A DNA stretch of 64,000 nucleotides from Methanofollis formosanus. GTDB lineage: Archaea; Halobacteriota; Methanomicrobia; Methanomicrobiales; Methanofollaceae. The notes beneath the pieces were generated by a model that made no database searches, was not told the DNA's origin, and was given only the letters and a program-made list of their open reading frames with translations. Where the stretch lies: positions 434,001 through 498,000 of the forward strand of contig NZ_CP037968.1 in NCBI RefSeq assembly GCF_019633745.1. Direction: 5' to 3'. The translations under genes were made by a program, and so were the position numbers. Below are positions 54,157 through 63,299 of this stretch, piece after piece. Position 1 is the stretch's first letter; each line of letters starts with the position of its first letter.

Positions 54157-54479
54157 ACGACTTCTGGGCAGCGGTGAAGGAGGCCGGCCTCACCCCCGAG
54201 ATCCGCGAGGGCCTTCGCAAGCGCTACCGGATGCGCGGACAGAAAGCCCTCGACGCGGTCGAAAGCGGCAGAGTCGAGAAATACAACGACTTTTTCGTGG
54301 TCAAAGGACGCAACGAAGATTACATCGTGGAAGACGACTTCTGCACCTGCAAAGACTTCACCTACCGGGGCCGGTGCTGCTGGCATATCCTGGCCGTCCA
54401 GATCGCCGCCCTTACCGGCCAATACACCCCGAAAGACGCCTGGTATCTCGACACCCTGGGGCAGAATCGGTGGACCTGA
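54153..54479 (+). CDS. SWIM zinc-finger protein
   Basis: A 108-residue protein with a SWIM zinc finger, CTCKDFTYRGRCCWH (CxC...CxH, about 68-82), preceded by helices (LTPEIREGLRKRYRMRGQKA) and followed by IAALTGQYTPKDAWYLDTL. SWIM fingers mediate protein or nucleic acid contacts. Coupled to the NIF3 gene by an ATGA overlap. The partner is not identifiable; alaS follows 54 bp later. Confidence 0.85.
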   Translation: MNDFWAAVKEAGLTPEIREGLRKRYRMRGQKALDAVESGRVEKYNDFFVVKGRNEDYIVEDDFCTCKDFTYRGRCCWHILAVQIAALTGQYTPKDAWYLDTLGQNRWT

Positions 54480-54533
54480 TAAACACTATTATGAATCATT
54501 GGCGAGTAATAGAATACCAAGACGTGGTTTTGA

Positions 54534-57275
54534 ATGCTCGAAGAAGAGTATCAACTTGATTATTTTAAATCCCAGGGACTTGTGCGCAAGATCTGTACCA
54601 AGTGCGGTGCAGCATACTGGACACGGGACCCGGAGAGGGAGACCTGCGGCGACGCCCCCTGCGAGCCGTACTCCTTCATCGGCAACCCGGTCTTCGAACC
54701 GCACACCCTTGACGAGATGAGAGAGGCGTTTCTTTCGTTTTTCGAGCGCCACGGCCATACGAGGATCGAGCGGTATCCTGTCGTCGCACGCTGGAGAGAC
54801 GACATCTACCTGACCATCGCATCCATCGCCGACTTCCAGCCCTTTGTGACGAGCGGGCTCGTGCCGCCCCCGGCCAACCCGCTCACCATCTCCCAGCCAT
54901 GCATCAGGCTCAACGACCTCGACTCGGTCGGGCGGTCAGGCAGGCACCTCACCCTCTTTGAGATGATGGCCCACCATGCCTTCAACTCACCCACCGAGGA
55001 CATCTACTGGAAGGACCGGACGGTCGAATTCTGCGACCAGTTCCTCGCCTCCATCGGTGCCGACCTGAAAATGGTCACCTTCAAAGAGCACCCCTGGATC
55101 GGCGGCGGCAACGCAGGTGCATCGGTCGAGGTGCTCATCGCCGGGCTCGAAGTGGCGACCCTCGTCTTCATGAGTTACACCAGGGAGCCCAACGACCAGG
55201 AACCGGTCGAACTCGAGGGCGAACTCTACTACCCGATGAAGATGCGGATCGTGGATACCGGCTACGGACTGGAACGGATCACCTGGGCCTCCCGCGGCTC
55301 GCCGACCGTCTACGACGCCGTCTTCCCCTCGATGGTCAGCCACCTGATGCAGTCGGCAGGGCTCGAACACCTTCTGGACAACAAGGAGTTCACCAAGATC
55401 CTCGGGCTCAACGCCAAGTTCGCCGGGCTCATGGACATCAGCGGCGCCAACCTCTACCAGCTCCGCCGGAAGGTCGCCGACGCCATCGACGTCCCCCTCG
55501 ACAAACTCGACCGGATGATCACTCCCATCGAGAAGATCTACGCCATCGCCGACCACACCCGTTGCCTGGCCTACATGCTCGGCGACTGCGTCGTCCCGTC
55601 CAATGTCAAAGAGGGCTACCTCGCCCGTCTCGTCATCAGGCGGACCCTGCGGATGATGAGCGACCTGGACCTCAAGGACACCCTCGCCGACCTGGTCGAG
55701 ATGCAGATGCGGACCATCGGCCCCGACTCTTTTGAACAGAGCGTGGCCGTGGTCAGGGAGATCATCGACCGCGAGACCGAGAAGTACGCCGCCACCCTCG
55801 CGCGCGGCGCCAGGACGGTCCAGCGTCTCGCAAAGTCGTACAAGAAGAAGAGCGAGCGGATCCCCCTCCAGGAGGTCGTCACCCTGTACGATTCCCACGG
55901 TATTCCGCCCGAGATGATCAAGGAGATCGCCGCCCAGGAAGGGGCGGTCGTCGAGATCCCGGACGACTTCTACTCGCAGATCGCCGACATCCACTCTGAG
56001 AACCGGCCCGAGAAGGCCGAAGACCCGATGGCGAAGTTCCGCGAGCGGGCCGGCGGCCTGCCGGAGACGAGACCGCTCTACTACGAGCAGCCCGCCTCCT
56101 TCGAGTTCGAGGCGATGGTCATCGACGCCTTCGAGGGGTATGTGGTCCTCGACCAGACCCTCTTCTATCCTGAAGGCGGCGGTCAGCCCTCGGATACCGG
56201 TACCCTCGTCACCGCCGAGACGGTCGCCAGGGTGGAGAACGTCGTCAAACTCGGCAACGTGATCCTCCACAAGGTGCAGGGCGCGCCCCTCAAGCGCGGC
56301 GAGCGGGTGAAGGGGATCCTGGACGAGGAGCGGAGACGGTCGCTGATGCGCCACCACACCGCCACCCACATCCTCCTCCGCGCCGCACAGGAGGTGCTCG
56401 GGGCCCACATCCACCAGGCCGGCGCCCAGAAGGGGAGCGAGACTTCGCGCCTGGACATCAGGCACTTCAAGCACATCACGCCCGAAGAACTGGCCAGGAT
56501 CGAGGTCCGCGCCAACGAGATCGTGATGGAGAACTATCCGGTCTACATCAGCCTTGAGAACCGGACCAGGGCCGAGCAGAAATACGGCTTCGGGCTCTAC
56601 CAGGGGGGTGTCCCGCCCGGCAAGGAGATCAGGGTCGTCCAGATGGCCGGCGACGTCCAGGCCTGCGCCGGCACGCACTGCCGGTCCACCGGCGAGGTCG
56701 GGCCGATCGCCGTCCTCAGGGTCGAGCACATCCAGGACGGGTTCGAGCGTCTGGAGTTCTCGGCCGGCATCGCGGCGATCTACGCGATGCAGCACCTCAA
56801 AGATCTCGTCAGCGCCTCGGCCGAGACCCTCAGCGTCCAGCAGGAGAACCTCCCCTCCAGCGTGACCAGGTTCTTCACCGAGTGGAAGGAGCAGAGAAAG
56901 GAGATCGAGCGGCTGCAGGAGAAGGTCGTCGAACTCGAGGTGAACCAGCTCAAGGGCGAGGAGATCGGCGGGTTCGAGGCCGTGATCAAGGAGATCGACC
57001 TCCCGCCCAAGGAACTGGTCGCCCTTGCCTCGCGGGTCGCGGAGAGCGGGAAGGTCGCCGTGCTCGCCGGCGGGACCGACCGGGTCCACGCCGTCGTGGC
57101 CTCGCCGACCGACGACCTGAACGCCGCCGAGATCATCCGTGAGGTCTGCGCGGCACTCGGTGGGAAAGGCGGCGGAAAACCAACCCTTGCCCAGGGGAGC
57201 GGCCAGGACGCCTCGATGATCGACGAGGCCCTTGCCCGCGGCCGGGCACTGATCGCATCGAAGCTCAATGTCTGA
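54534..57275 (+). CDS. alaS: Alanyl-tRNA synthetase
   Basis: A 913-residue archaeal-type AlaRS. An N-terminal extension with a CTKCGAAYWTRDPERETCGD zinc-ribbon-like motif (about 22-41) is typical of archaeal enzymes. The catalytic domain (about 60-420) has FLSFFERHGHTRIERYPVVA and FTSGLVPPPAN-like active-site segments (VTSGLVPPPANPLTISQP). The editing domain has HHTATHILLRAAQEV (His-x4-His) and CAGTHCRSTGEVG (third metal ligand Cys). The C-Ala tail ends in a Gly-rich GGKGGGKPTLAQGSGQD. All core functions appear intact. It ends 8 nt inside the next gene. Confidence 0.97.
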   Translation: MLEEEYQLDYFKSQGLVRKICTKCGAAYWTRDPERETCGDAPCEPYSFIGNPVFEPHTLDEMREAFLSFFERHGHTRIERYPVVARWRDDIYLTIASIADFQPFVTSGLVPPPANPLTISQPCIRLNDLDSVGRSGRHLTLFEMMAHHAFNSPTEDIYWKDRTVEFCDQFLASIGADLKMVTFKEHPWIGGGNAGASVEVLIAGLEVATLVFMSYTREPNDQEPVELEGELYYPMKMRIVDTGYGLERITWASRGSPTVYDAVFPSMVSHLMQSAGLEHLLDNKEFTKILGLNAKFAGLMDISGANLYQLRRKVADAIDVPLDKLDRMITPIEKIYAIADHTRCLAYMLGDCVVPSNVKEGYLARLVIRRTLRMMSDLDLKDTLADLVEMQMRTIGPDSFEQSVAVVREIIDRETEKYAATLARGARTVQRLAKSYKKKSERIPLQEVVTLYDSHGIPPEMIKEIAAQEGAVVEIPDDFYSQIADIHSENRPEKAEDPMAKFRERAGGLPETRPLYYEQPASFEFEAMVIDAFEGYVVLDQTLFYPEGGGQPSDTGTLVTAETVARVENVVKLGNVILHKVQGAPLKRGERVKGILDEERRRSLMRHHTATHILLRAAQEVLGAHIHQAGAQKGSETSRLDIRHFKHITPEELARIEVRANEIVMENYPVYISLENRTRAEQKYGFGLYQGGVPPGKEIRVVQMAGDVQACAGTHCRSTGEVGPIAVLRVEHIQDGFERLEFSAGIAAIYAMQHLKDLVSASAETLSVQQENLPSSVTRFFTEWKEQRKEIERLQEKVVELEVNQLKGEEIGGFEAVIKEIDLPPKELVALASRVAESGKVAVLAGGTDRVHAVVASPTDDLNAAEIIREVCAALGGKGGGKPTLAQGSGQDASMIDEALARGRALIASKLNV

Positions 57276-57888
57276 AGAGATCGTGGTGCTGGAGCCCGGA
57301 GACGAGCGGGCAAAGAAGATCGCAAAGGCCATGGCGAGTCAGACGGCCAACGACATCCTTGGTGCGCTCAAGGACGGCCCGAGGAGCGCCGCCGAGATCG
57401 CCGAGCGTCTCTCCATCCCCATCACCACCCTCAAATATCATATCGAGAACCTCGCGGATGCGGGGTTGATCGAGATCGTGAAGACGAGGTGGAGCACGAA
57501 AGGGCGCGAGGTGAAGGTCTACGGCCTCACCGAGCGGCTTTTGATCGTCGCGCCGCCGGTGAAGGACATCAAGTCGATCCTTCTCAAATATGCGTCTCTC
57601 TTCGGGTTTGTCGTCGTTGCGAGTCTGGCCGCTGCGCTCCTCCTGCCGGTCCTCGCACCGGCGCCGGAGGTGGCGCCGGCGATGCCGCGCGTGATGATGG
57701 CCCCCGAGCCCGCCGACTATGGCGGTGGGATGGAGGCGATGGACGAGGCCGGCGTAGCGCCAGGCCCGGTGCCAGATGCCCGGGTCGTCGCCTTCTTCCT
57801 TGGTGGGGCCGGCGTGATCGCGCTGCTCCTGCTCTACGAGATCTATCTGTACTTCTCGTATTACCGGAAAAGAGAAGAGCGGGCCTGA
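57268..57888 (+). CDS. Membrane-anchored winged-helix regulator
   Basis: A 206-residue protein. The N-terminal ArsR-like winged helix (about 18-95) contains AEIAERLSIPITTLKYHIEN and the wing VKTRWSTKGREVKVYGLTE. Two membrane helices follow (about 108-130 and 172-193) with a Pro/Met-rich loop (PAPEVAPAMPRVMMAPEPAD) facing the outside, and the C-terminus is short and basic. This makes a one-component membrane transcription regulator. The start overlaps the alaS end by 8 nt, so it may be co-transcribed. Signal and targets unknown. Confidence 0.8.
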   Translation: MSEEIVVLEPGDERAKKIAKAMASQTANDILGALKDGPRSAAEIAERLSIPITTLKYHIENLADAGLIEIVKTRWSTKGREVKVYGLTERLLIVAPPVKDIKSILLKYASLFGFVVVASLAAALLLPVLAPAPEVAPAMPRVMMAPEPADYGGGMEAMDEAGVAPGPVPDARVVAFFLGGAGVIALLLLYEIYLYFSYYRKREERA

Positions 57889-58035
57889 AGGAAATTTCCA
57901 TTTTTTGCAGGGCGTCCTGTTTCATCCTCACTGAGGATCAGATCGGGGGCGGCAGGCGGAGAGATTTCTGGCCGTCGCCCTGTCGCAAGAAGACCGCTCT
58001 TTCATCTTCCACCCGGTCTCCGCCATCTTTCACCA

Positions 58036-58305
58036 GGGTGTGCAAACCAATCCACCGCCGTCACTCCTGTCATCCGGGATTTCACGCCTATTCATGAGGG
58101 TTCATCGAATCGTTTGCACCCGACCGGGAAACACAGACACACACCCATGTGATCCTCTTCGTTGGTCACGCTCTGTGTTTTCTTGTTCTGGTGTAAAGAT
58201 CAATATATACGCGCGTTAGGTACTATATCCTGTGCGAATAGCCGGATCGGCCGTCATCCCGCCCACTTCATTTCTTTACACACCCGGGTGCAAAGGTGGT
58301 GCAAA
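58036..58305 (+). promoter_or_regulatory. Cluster of GGTGCAAA motifs with TATA boxes
   Basis: GGTGCAAA occurs directly at 58287-58294 and 58298-58305 and inverted (TTTGCACC) at 58113-58120; variants are GTGTGCAAACC (58038-58048) and GGTGTAAA (58190-58197). TTTACAC-ACCCGG-GTGCAAA is an imperfect palindrome (58275-58294). TATA-like CAATATATACG (58201-58211) and TACTATATCC (58221-58230) lie between them. No gene follows before the repeat at 58306, so the controlled transcript, if any, is unknown. 57889-58035 shows nothing. Confidence 0.35.
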
Positions 58306-58965
58306 ATAGTAAACCGGGCACGAACCCCGGGTTCAAGGACACGCAGTTGAAATTTGATCACTGCTCAGGTCTATGGTGATCGGATGTGCCGCTCCGTTCG
58401 GAGAATCTTTCCTTAATCTCACGCCGGGGGCGCTGCCCCCGGACCCCCACGGCGAAGATAACCGGGGAGCGGCAAGGTGCTGTATTCTTAAATCTGCTCT
58501 ACCGTCTTGAGAGATGATCGGGATCTCTAGCGTGGCCTTCCCACCCCCATCGCAATCCCGGGGGTCCGGGGGCAGAGCCCCCGGCAAGAAAATAGTGGAG
58601 GGCGGTTGAATCGCGCTCGCATCCGGAAAAAGTCAGGGTTTACCATGAAAATGATCCAGAAGATTCTCTCTTCAGGTTTGCATGAGAGTTTGAACTCGTC
58701 ATATCACGTTGAAGCCGATACACAGAGGATAGAATATTCTTCTGATGGATCGGCCGCCCTCATCATCGAGATTTCCCTGCCATCTCGCGCCGGGGGGTTT
58801 CACCCCCCGGACCCCCCACGGACCGAAGATAGGTGGGGGCGGCGAAGTGAACACGATCCGCACCGATTCTCCTCTCTTGAAAAAGAGCGATCAAGCAACG
58901 AGAAATTTTCATCCCGTATGCTTGAACCCACGTTCATGCCCGATTCAACAGAGCCCAATTTATGT
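58306..58965 (+). repeat. Composite family B element
   Basis: A short-type module (58306-58640) with CGGGGGCGCTGCCCCCGG (58423-58440) and CCGGGGGCAGAGCCCCCGG (58567-58585) hairpins joins through TTTACCATGAAAATGATCC (58640-58658) to the long module with CCGGGGGGTTTCACCCCCCG (58791-58810), and ends in TTCAACAGAGCC (58944-58955). No ORF is credible. 58966-59069 shows nothing. Confidence 0.7.
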
Positions 58966-59069
58966 ACATATGTTTGAGACGTGCTTTCGCTTCATAAGCG
59001 ATTTAATCGAGCCGAGCATTCATCACACCGCGCCGGCAGAAAAAAATAGAAAAGGACCCGCCGGCTCCT

Positions 59070-59672
59070 TCACGCAAACTCGATAAAATTTTTCAGGATC
59101 CTCAGCCCCGTCTCCCCGCTCTTCTCAGGATGGAACTGAACCCCATAGACCATCCCGTTCTTCACCGAGGACGCGAACTCGTGGATGTATTCGGTCGTCG
59201 TCATCGTATGTTCCGTCGGGGCCGAGGCATAGTACGAGTGGACGAAATAGACGTACGACCCGTCCGCCACCCCGTCGAAGAGCGGTTCGTCGGCCGGGAC
59301 CGAGAGGGTGTTCCACCCCATATGCGGCACCTTCATCTCAGGCACCCGCGGGAAACGCCGCACCGTGCCGGGCACCAGGCCCAGGCCCGCCCGCAGGCCG
59401 CCTTCCTCTGAACTCTCCATCAACATCTGCATTCCGAGACAGATCCCGAGCACCGGCACCTCGCCGACCTGCTCCCGCACCGTCCTCTCAAGAGGGCCGA
59501 GCATCTCCATCCCGTCCCTGAACGCCCCGACACCGGGGAGGACGAGGGCGTCGGCCGCGGCGATCGCGTCCTGATCGGATGAGATGGCGGCCGAAGCGCC
59601 CGCCTTCTCAAGCCCGCGGCTGACACTCCGGAGGTTCCCGAGGCCGTAATCAATTATAACTATCTTCTTCAT
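59070..59672 (-). CDS. hisH: Imidazole glycerol phosphate synthase, glutaminase subunit HisH
   Basis: A 200-residue class-I glutamine amidotransferase that supplies ammonia to HisF in histidine synthesis. MKKIVIIDYGLGNLRSVSRG, LPGVGAFRDGMEML, the nucleophile VLGICLGMQMLM (Cys 78), YFVHSYYA and VQFHPEKSG (His/Glu of the triad) are all present. Standard length. No other his gene is adjacent. It starts 23 nt inside the 3' end of the PUA/PP-loop gene, so the two are co-transcribed. Confidence 0.96.
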   Translation of the reverse strand: MKKIVIIDYGLGNLRSVSRGLEKAGASAAISSDQDAIAAADALVLPGVGAFRDGMEMLGPLERTVREQVGEVPVLGICLGMQMLMESSEEGGLRAGLGLVPGTVRRFPRVPEMKVPHMGWNTLSVPADEPLFDGVADGSYVYFVHSYYASAPTEHTMTTTEYIHEFASSVKNGMVYGVQFHPEKSGETGLRILKNFIEFA

Positions 59673-61059
59673 CCTTGCCAGACCCCCGTTTTCTCCATTC
59701 GCTGCCGGTCACCCAGGTCTCGGGCAGGTCGTGCGCCTCCTGCCAGGCCCGCAGGCGCTCCTCCCAGTTCTGCCAGAGGTGCGGGTAACCGCTCCTGATC
59801 TCTTCCAGCACTGCAAGGTCGCTAGACGGGCACATAAAACACCCGATCCTGTCCAGGCCGCGGTCGTACAACACGTTGTACGGTGCCTTCTCCCTGAAAA
59901 GGTAAAGCCAGACATGGAGGGCCGTCCAGTGCTGGATCGGCGCTGCGGAGAGCTGATTTCTCACCCGACGGTTCCGCCACACCCTGGGACTCCGCTTCCG
60001 GTTCAGCGATTCGTACTTGCGCTGTCCGATAAAGGAGAGCGACTCGCCCCACCGCTCGGCGATGACCCGGCCGACAGGTTCGAGCTTGCAGACCCGGCAG
60101 CACCAGCGAGCGTCGACCGCAGGCGGCCCCTCGACCGCGAAGTGTTTCCAGAACGCCTCCCCGGTCTCGGCCCGCACCACATCCAGGCCGTAGCGCGCGG
60201 CGACAGTCGCGACATTCTCCTCGGTCTCGGGAAACTCCAGGCCGGTGTCCGCATACAGGAGCGGCACCTTCCCGATGGCCTTGAGGACCAGCAGGAGCGT
60301 GGCAAGACTGTCCTTGCCGCCCGAGTACGAGGTATTTTTCGGGAGGGCCTCGTGATCGGCGCAGACCTTCTTGATGAACTCAATGGAGGCGCCTTCGTAG
60401 GCGTCGAGGATCCGCTGGTTCGCCGTCACCGCATCGTCCCAGGTCGCCGGGCCGGGCACGACCTCCGCGGGAGCGGTCTTGCGCGTCCGCACCACCTGGC
60501 CCCGCTCCATCGTGCGCGCCTCCGCGGCGTCGACCTTGGCCCGGCCCACGCCGATGCACTCGCCTGAACGCGAGAGGATGAATACCTCGTCGCCCGCCTT
60601 CACCGAGTCCTCGATCTCGACGAGTCCAGGAGCGAGAAGACTTGCCCCGTCCTTCACGAAGGAGACGGCGCCGTCGTCGACGACGACGTACCGCTTCGTG
60701 GGCGTACAGTACCTGGCGGCCGCGGGCCGTGGGAGAGGTTCCCAGACCCCTTCCTCGGGGAGATAACGGATGGCGGCGACGATGGTCCCGCCGAGGACCA
60801 CCTCCTCCATCCGGTCGATCTCAGGTACTTTGTTGAGAACGGCGAGGTGTCCCCCGGGAATGAGCGGGACCCCGAAGTGCTCCTGAAAGATCGCATTAAC
60901 CAGTTCGACGTCGGCGGCCATCGCGGGCCGGGCGTCACCCGGAGGGGTGATGGCGACCGGCCGCGTCTCGGCCCCGCATGCGCACTGCTCGCCGAGGACC
61001 GGTGTATGACAACGGTCACACCAGTGCAACGCGATCTTTCCCAGATATGACGGACGCAT
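59650..61059 (-). CDS. Zn-ribbon/PUA/PP-loop (PAPS reductase-like) Fe-S protein
   Basis: A 469-residue multidomain protein. An N-terminal zinc ribbon (Cys 14, 17, 26, 28: CDRC...CAC) is followed by an alpha/beta segment and a PUA RNA-binding domain (about 122-197). A PAPS-reductase-type ATP pyrophosphatase domain contains the PP-loop SGGKDS (246-251) and cysteines 320, 321, 324, 407 and 410 (CCRVC, CFMC), which probably bind a 4Fe-4S cluster. PUA plus PP-loop suggests action on RNA, for example tRNA thiolation, more than sulfate assimilation; this is inferred. ATG 61059 (MRPSYLGK) is chosen: TTTTATTC (near 61085) lies about 26 bp upstream, so it is probably leaderless. Confidence 0.85.
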   Translation of the reverse strand: MRPSYLGKIALHWCDRCHTPVLGEQCACGAETRPVAITPPGDARPAMAADVELVNAIFQEHFGVPLIPGGHLAVLNKVPEIDRMEEVVLGGTIVAAIRYLPEEGVWEPLPRPAAARYCTPTKRYVVVDDGAVSFVKDGASLLAPGLVEIEDSVKAGDEVFILSRSGECIGVGRAKVDAAEARTMERGQVVRTRKTAPAEVVPGPATWDDAVTANQRILDAYEGASIEFIKKVCADHEALPKNTSYSGGKDSLATLLLVLKAIGKVPLLYADTGLEFPETEENVATVAARYGLDVVRAETGEAFWKHFAVEGPPAVDARWCCRVCKLEPVGRVIAERWGESLSFIGQRKYESLNRKRSPRVWRNRRVRNQLSAAPIQHWTALHVWLYLFREKAPYNVLYDRGLDRIGCFMCPSSDLAVLEEIRSGYPHLWQNWEERLRAWQEAHDLPETWVTGSEWRKRGSGKDEEDSYN

Positions 61060-61335
61060 TGCATGTACCGTAGGGGCACAGAGAATAAAAGCCCAGGGTT
61101 TGAGCAGGAACCGCGGATTCAATCATGTAAAATATTAATCATGAAGGTTATTTGCAGATCGGACCGCGCAGGATTGAGACTAATGAAAAATAAGCTCAAA
61201 TATTGCATAAAAAATCCATTGAATATCACAAAACCGATAGATTCAAACTGTGCCAGAAGACGGAGAACACAAGAATAGATGCAAGAACCCGTAATATCGA
61301 CAGGTTTTTTACTGATCAAAGTGCGTGATTCGGAT

Positions 61336-61348
61336 GGTTAATAAACCC
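61336..61348 (+). promoter_or_regulatory. TATA box of the ech operon
   Basis: GGTTAATAAACCC lies 32-44 bp upstream of the echA ATG in a 257-bp AT-rich intergenic region; GAGGG (61369-61373) is the ribosome binding site. The AT-rich stretch 61123-61335 contains a T6 run near 61304-61309 but no gene I can support. Confidence 0.5.
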
Positions 61349-61379
61349 TTAGAATCCACCGAATGAGTGAGGGATATGG

Positions 61380-63299
61380 ATGAATGAACTAATATTCCTG
61401 ATACTCTTTCCCTGTATAATTGCATTCATCCTGTTATTGTTGCCTAATAACCGGATCAAAGATGCAATCGTTGCATTAGCAGGTCTGGTCATCTCCCTTG
61501 GCTCCATCTACCTCTTCGCAACCTCCTTCACCGGAGGGTCGGTTTACTTCTCCTTCCCCTTTGAACCGACGGCGCAGGTGATGTTTGTCATCGAGGTGGC
61601 CATCTCCCTCCTGCTGCTGTACCTGGGAATGAAGTTCAAGCAGTACGTTGCTGTCCTGCTCGTACTTGTACAGACCGCCATAACGCTCTACTTTGAGATG
61701 ACCATGGCCGGCGGACTCGAACCGGTGAAGAACCTCTTCATCGACGAGTTCTCCATCATCATGGCCCTGATCATCGGGATCATCGGGAGCCTTATCGCCG
61801 TCTACGCGACCAGTTACATGAACACCTACCACGAGCACCACCCCGAGATACGGGACCGGAGACGGATGTTCTTCTTCGTGGTCTTTGTCTTCCTGGCCGC
61901 GATGTTCGGGCTGGTCTTCTCGAACAACCTGCTCTGGGTCTTCTTCTTCTGGGAGATCACGACGCTTTCGTCCTTCCTGCTCATCGGCTATTCCGAGACC
62001 GAAGAAGCGACGAACAACGCCTTCCTCGCCCTGAAGTTGAACCTGCTCGGCGGGATCGCCTTTGCGGCTTCGTTCCTGTACCTCGCAACCGTCGACCCTT
62101 CAGGCGGGCTCTTCGAACTCGACGCCCTCATCGCCTCGGGTCAGTCCGTCGCGATCATTCCCGCGGTGCTCATCTGCTTCGCAGGCCTGACCAAAGCGGC
62201 ACAGATGCCCTTCTCCAGTTGGCTGGTCGGCGCGATGGTCGCCCCGACTCCGGTCTCGGCCCTGCTCCACTCGAGCACCATGGTCAAGGCCGGCGTCTAC
62301 ATCATCGTCAGGTTCGCTCCGGTACTCCTGGGCACCCTCGCCGGCGTGGCCCTCGGCATGGTCGGCGCCGTGACCTTCCTGCTCGCCTCGGCCATCGCCA
62401 TCTCGCAGACCAACGCAAAGAAGGTGCTTGCCTACTCGACCATTGCCAACCTCGGGCTCATCGTTGCGTGTGCCAGCGTCGGGACGCCCGAACTGGTCTG
62501 GGCCGCGATCATGCTCATCATCTTCCACGCCGTCGCGAAGTCACTCCTCTTCCTCTGCGTCGGGACGGTCGAACACCGCACCGGCAGCAGGGACATCGAG
62601 GACATGGACGGCCTGATCGTCAAGTTCCCCAAGATCGCCGTGATGATCGCCATCGGGATCGCCGGCATGTTCCTCGCACCCTTCGGGATGCTCATCTCCA
62701 AGTGGGCCGCAATCGAGGGGTTCATCGACGCACCCTTCGGCATCGTCTTTGTCACCATCCTCGCCTTCGGCAGTGCCGTCACGGTCTTCTTCTGGGCCAA
62801 GTGGATGGGTAAAGTCCTCTCGGTGACGCCGTTCGGCGAGAACCTCGAAGGATCGGTCTCCCGTGGCAAGTGGGTGGTCCTCTCCTCGCTCGCCGCACTC
62901 ACAGTGCTCGCCGCCCTCCTCTTCCCGCTGGTCTCCTCGGTGCTCATCGAGCCCTACGTGCTCGGCGTCTACGGCGAGACGGCGCGGCTTGCACAGGACA
63001 ACATCATTATCATGCTGCTGATGATCCTCCTCCTGCTCTTCCTCCCGCTCTCCCTGTACACTTCAAGTAAGGAGAGCCGGAAACTGCCGGTCTACATGAG
63101 CGGCCGGGCCACGACACCGGACCTCAAGTTCGCCGGGTCTCTCGGCATCCAGCGCGAGATGACCACCAGGAACTACTACTTCGACGAGTACTTCGGCGAG
63201 AAGAAACTCCTGCGCCTCGGCGACCCGATCTGCATCCTCCTCATCCTGGCGGCTGCGGCCCTGGTTGCGTGGGGCATGAGCATGGGGGTGGTCATGTGA
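61380..63299 (+). CDS. echA: Energy-converting hydrogenase subunit EchA (NuoL/antiporter-like)
   Basis: A 639-residue polytopic protein (about 16 helices) homologous to the NuoL/MrpA antiporter subunits of complex I. Its Proton_antipo_M core contains NNLLWVFFFWEITTLSSFLL and FAGLTKAAQMPFSSWLVGAM followed by VAPTPVSALLHSSTMVKAGV, with the conserved Lys and Glu of the proton path. The late segment SGRATTPDLKFAGSLGIQRE is a loop typical of Ech/Mbh. It belongs to membrane [NiFe] hydrogenase Ech, which couples ferredoxin/H2 chemistry to ion transport. It is followed with a 4-nt overlap by echB. ATG 61380 follows GAGGG; ATG 61376 is out of frame. Confidence 0.88.
   Translation: MNELIFLILFPCIIAFILLLLPNNRIKDAIVALAGLVISLGSIYLFATSFTGGSVYFSFPFEPTAQVMFVIEVAISLLLLYLGMKFKQYVAVLLVLVQTAITLYFEMTMAGGLEPVKNLFIDEFSIIMALIIGIIGSLIAVYATSYMNTYHEHHPEIRDRRRMFFFVVFVFLAAMFGLVFSNNLLWVFFFWEITTLSSFLLIGYSETEEATNNAFLALKLNLLGGIAFAASFLYLATVDPSGGLFELDALIASGQSVAIIPAVLICFAGLTKAAQMPFSSWLVGAMVAPTPVSALLHSSTMVKAGVYIIVRFAPVLLGTLAGVALGMVGAVTFLLASAIAISQTNAKKVLAYSTIANLGLIVACASVGTPELVWAAIMLIIFHAVAKSLLFLCVGTVEHRTGSRDIEDMDGLIVKFPKIAVMIAIGIAGMFLAPFGMLISKWAAIEGFIDAPFGIVFVTILAFGSAVTVFFWAKWMGKVLSVTPFGENLEGSVSRGKWVVLSSLAALTVLAALLFPLVSSVLIEPYVLGVYGETARLAQDNIIIMLLMILLLLFLPLSLYTSSKESRKLPVYMSGRATTPDLKFAGSLGIQREMTTRNYYFDEYFGEKKLLRLGDPICILLILAAAALVAWGMSMGVVM

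Noticed and set aside
54987-57332. 781-codon minus-strand ORF antisense to alaS
   Set aside because: Antisense shadow of alaS in GC-rich DNA; no recognisable domain.
61141-61278. 45-codon AT-rich ORF upstream of echA
   Set aside because: No ribosome binding site, no recognisable features, and it lies in promoter-type DNA.
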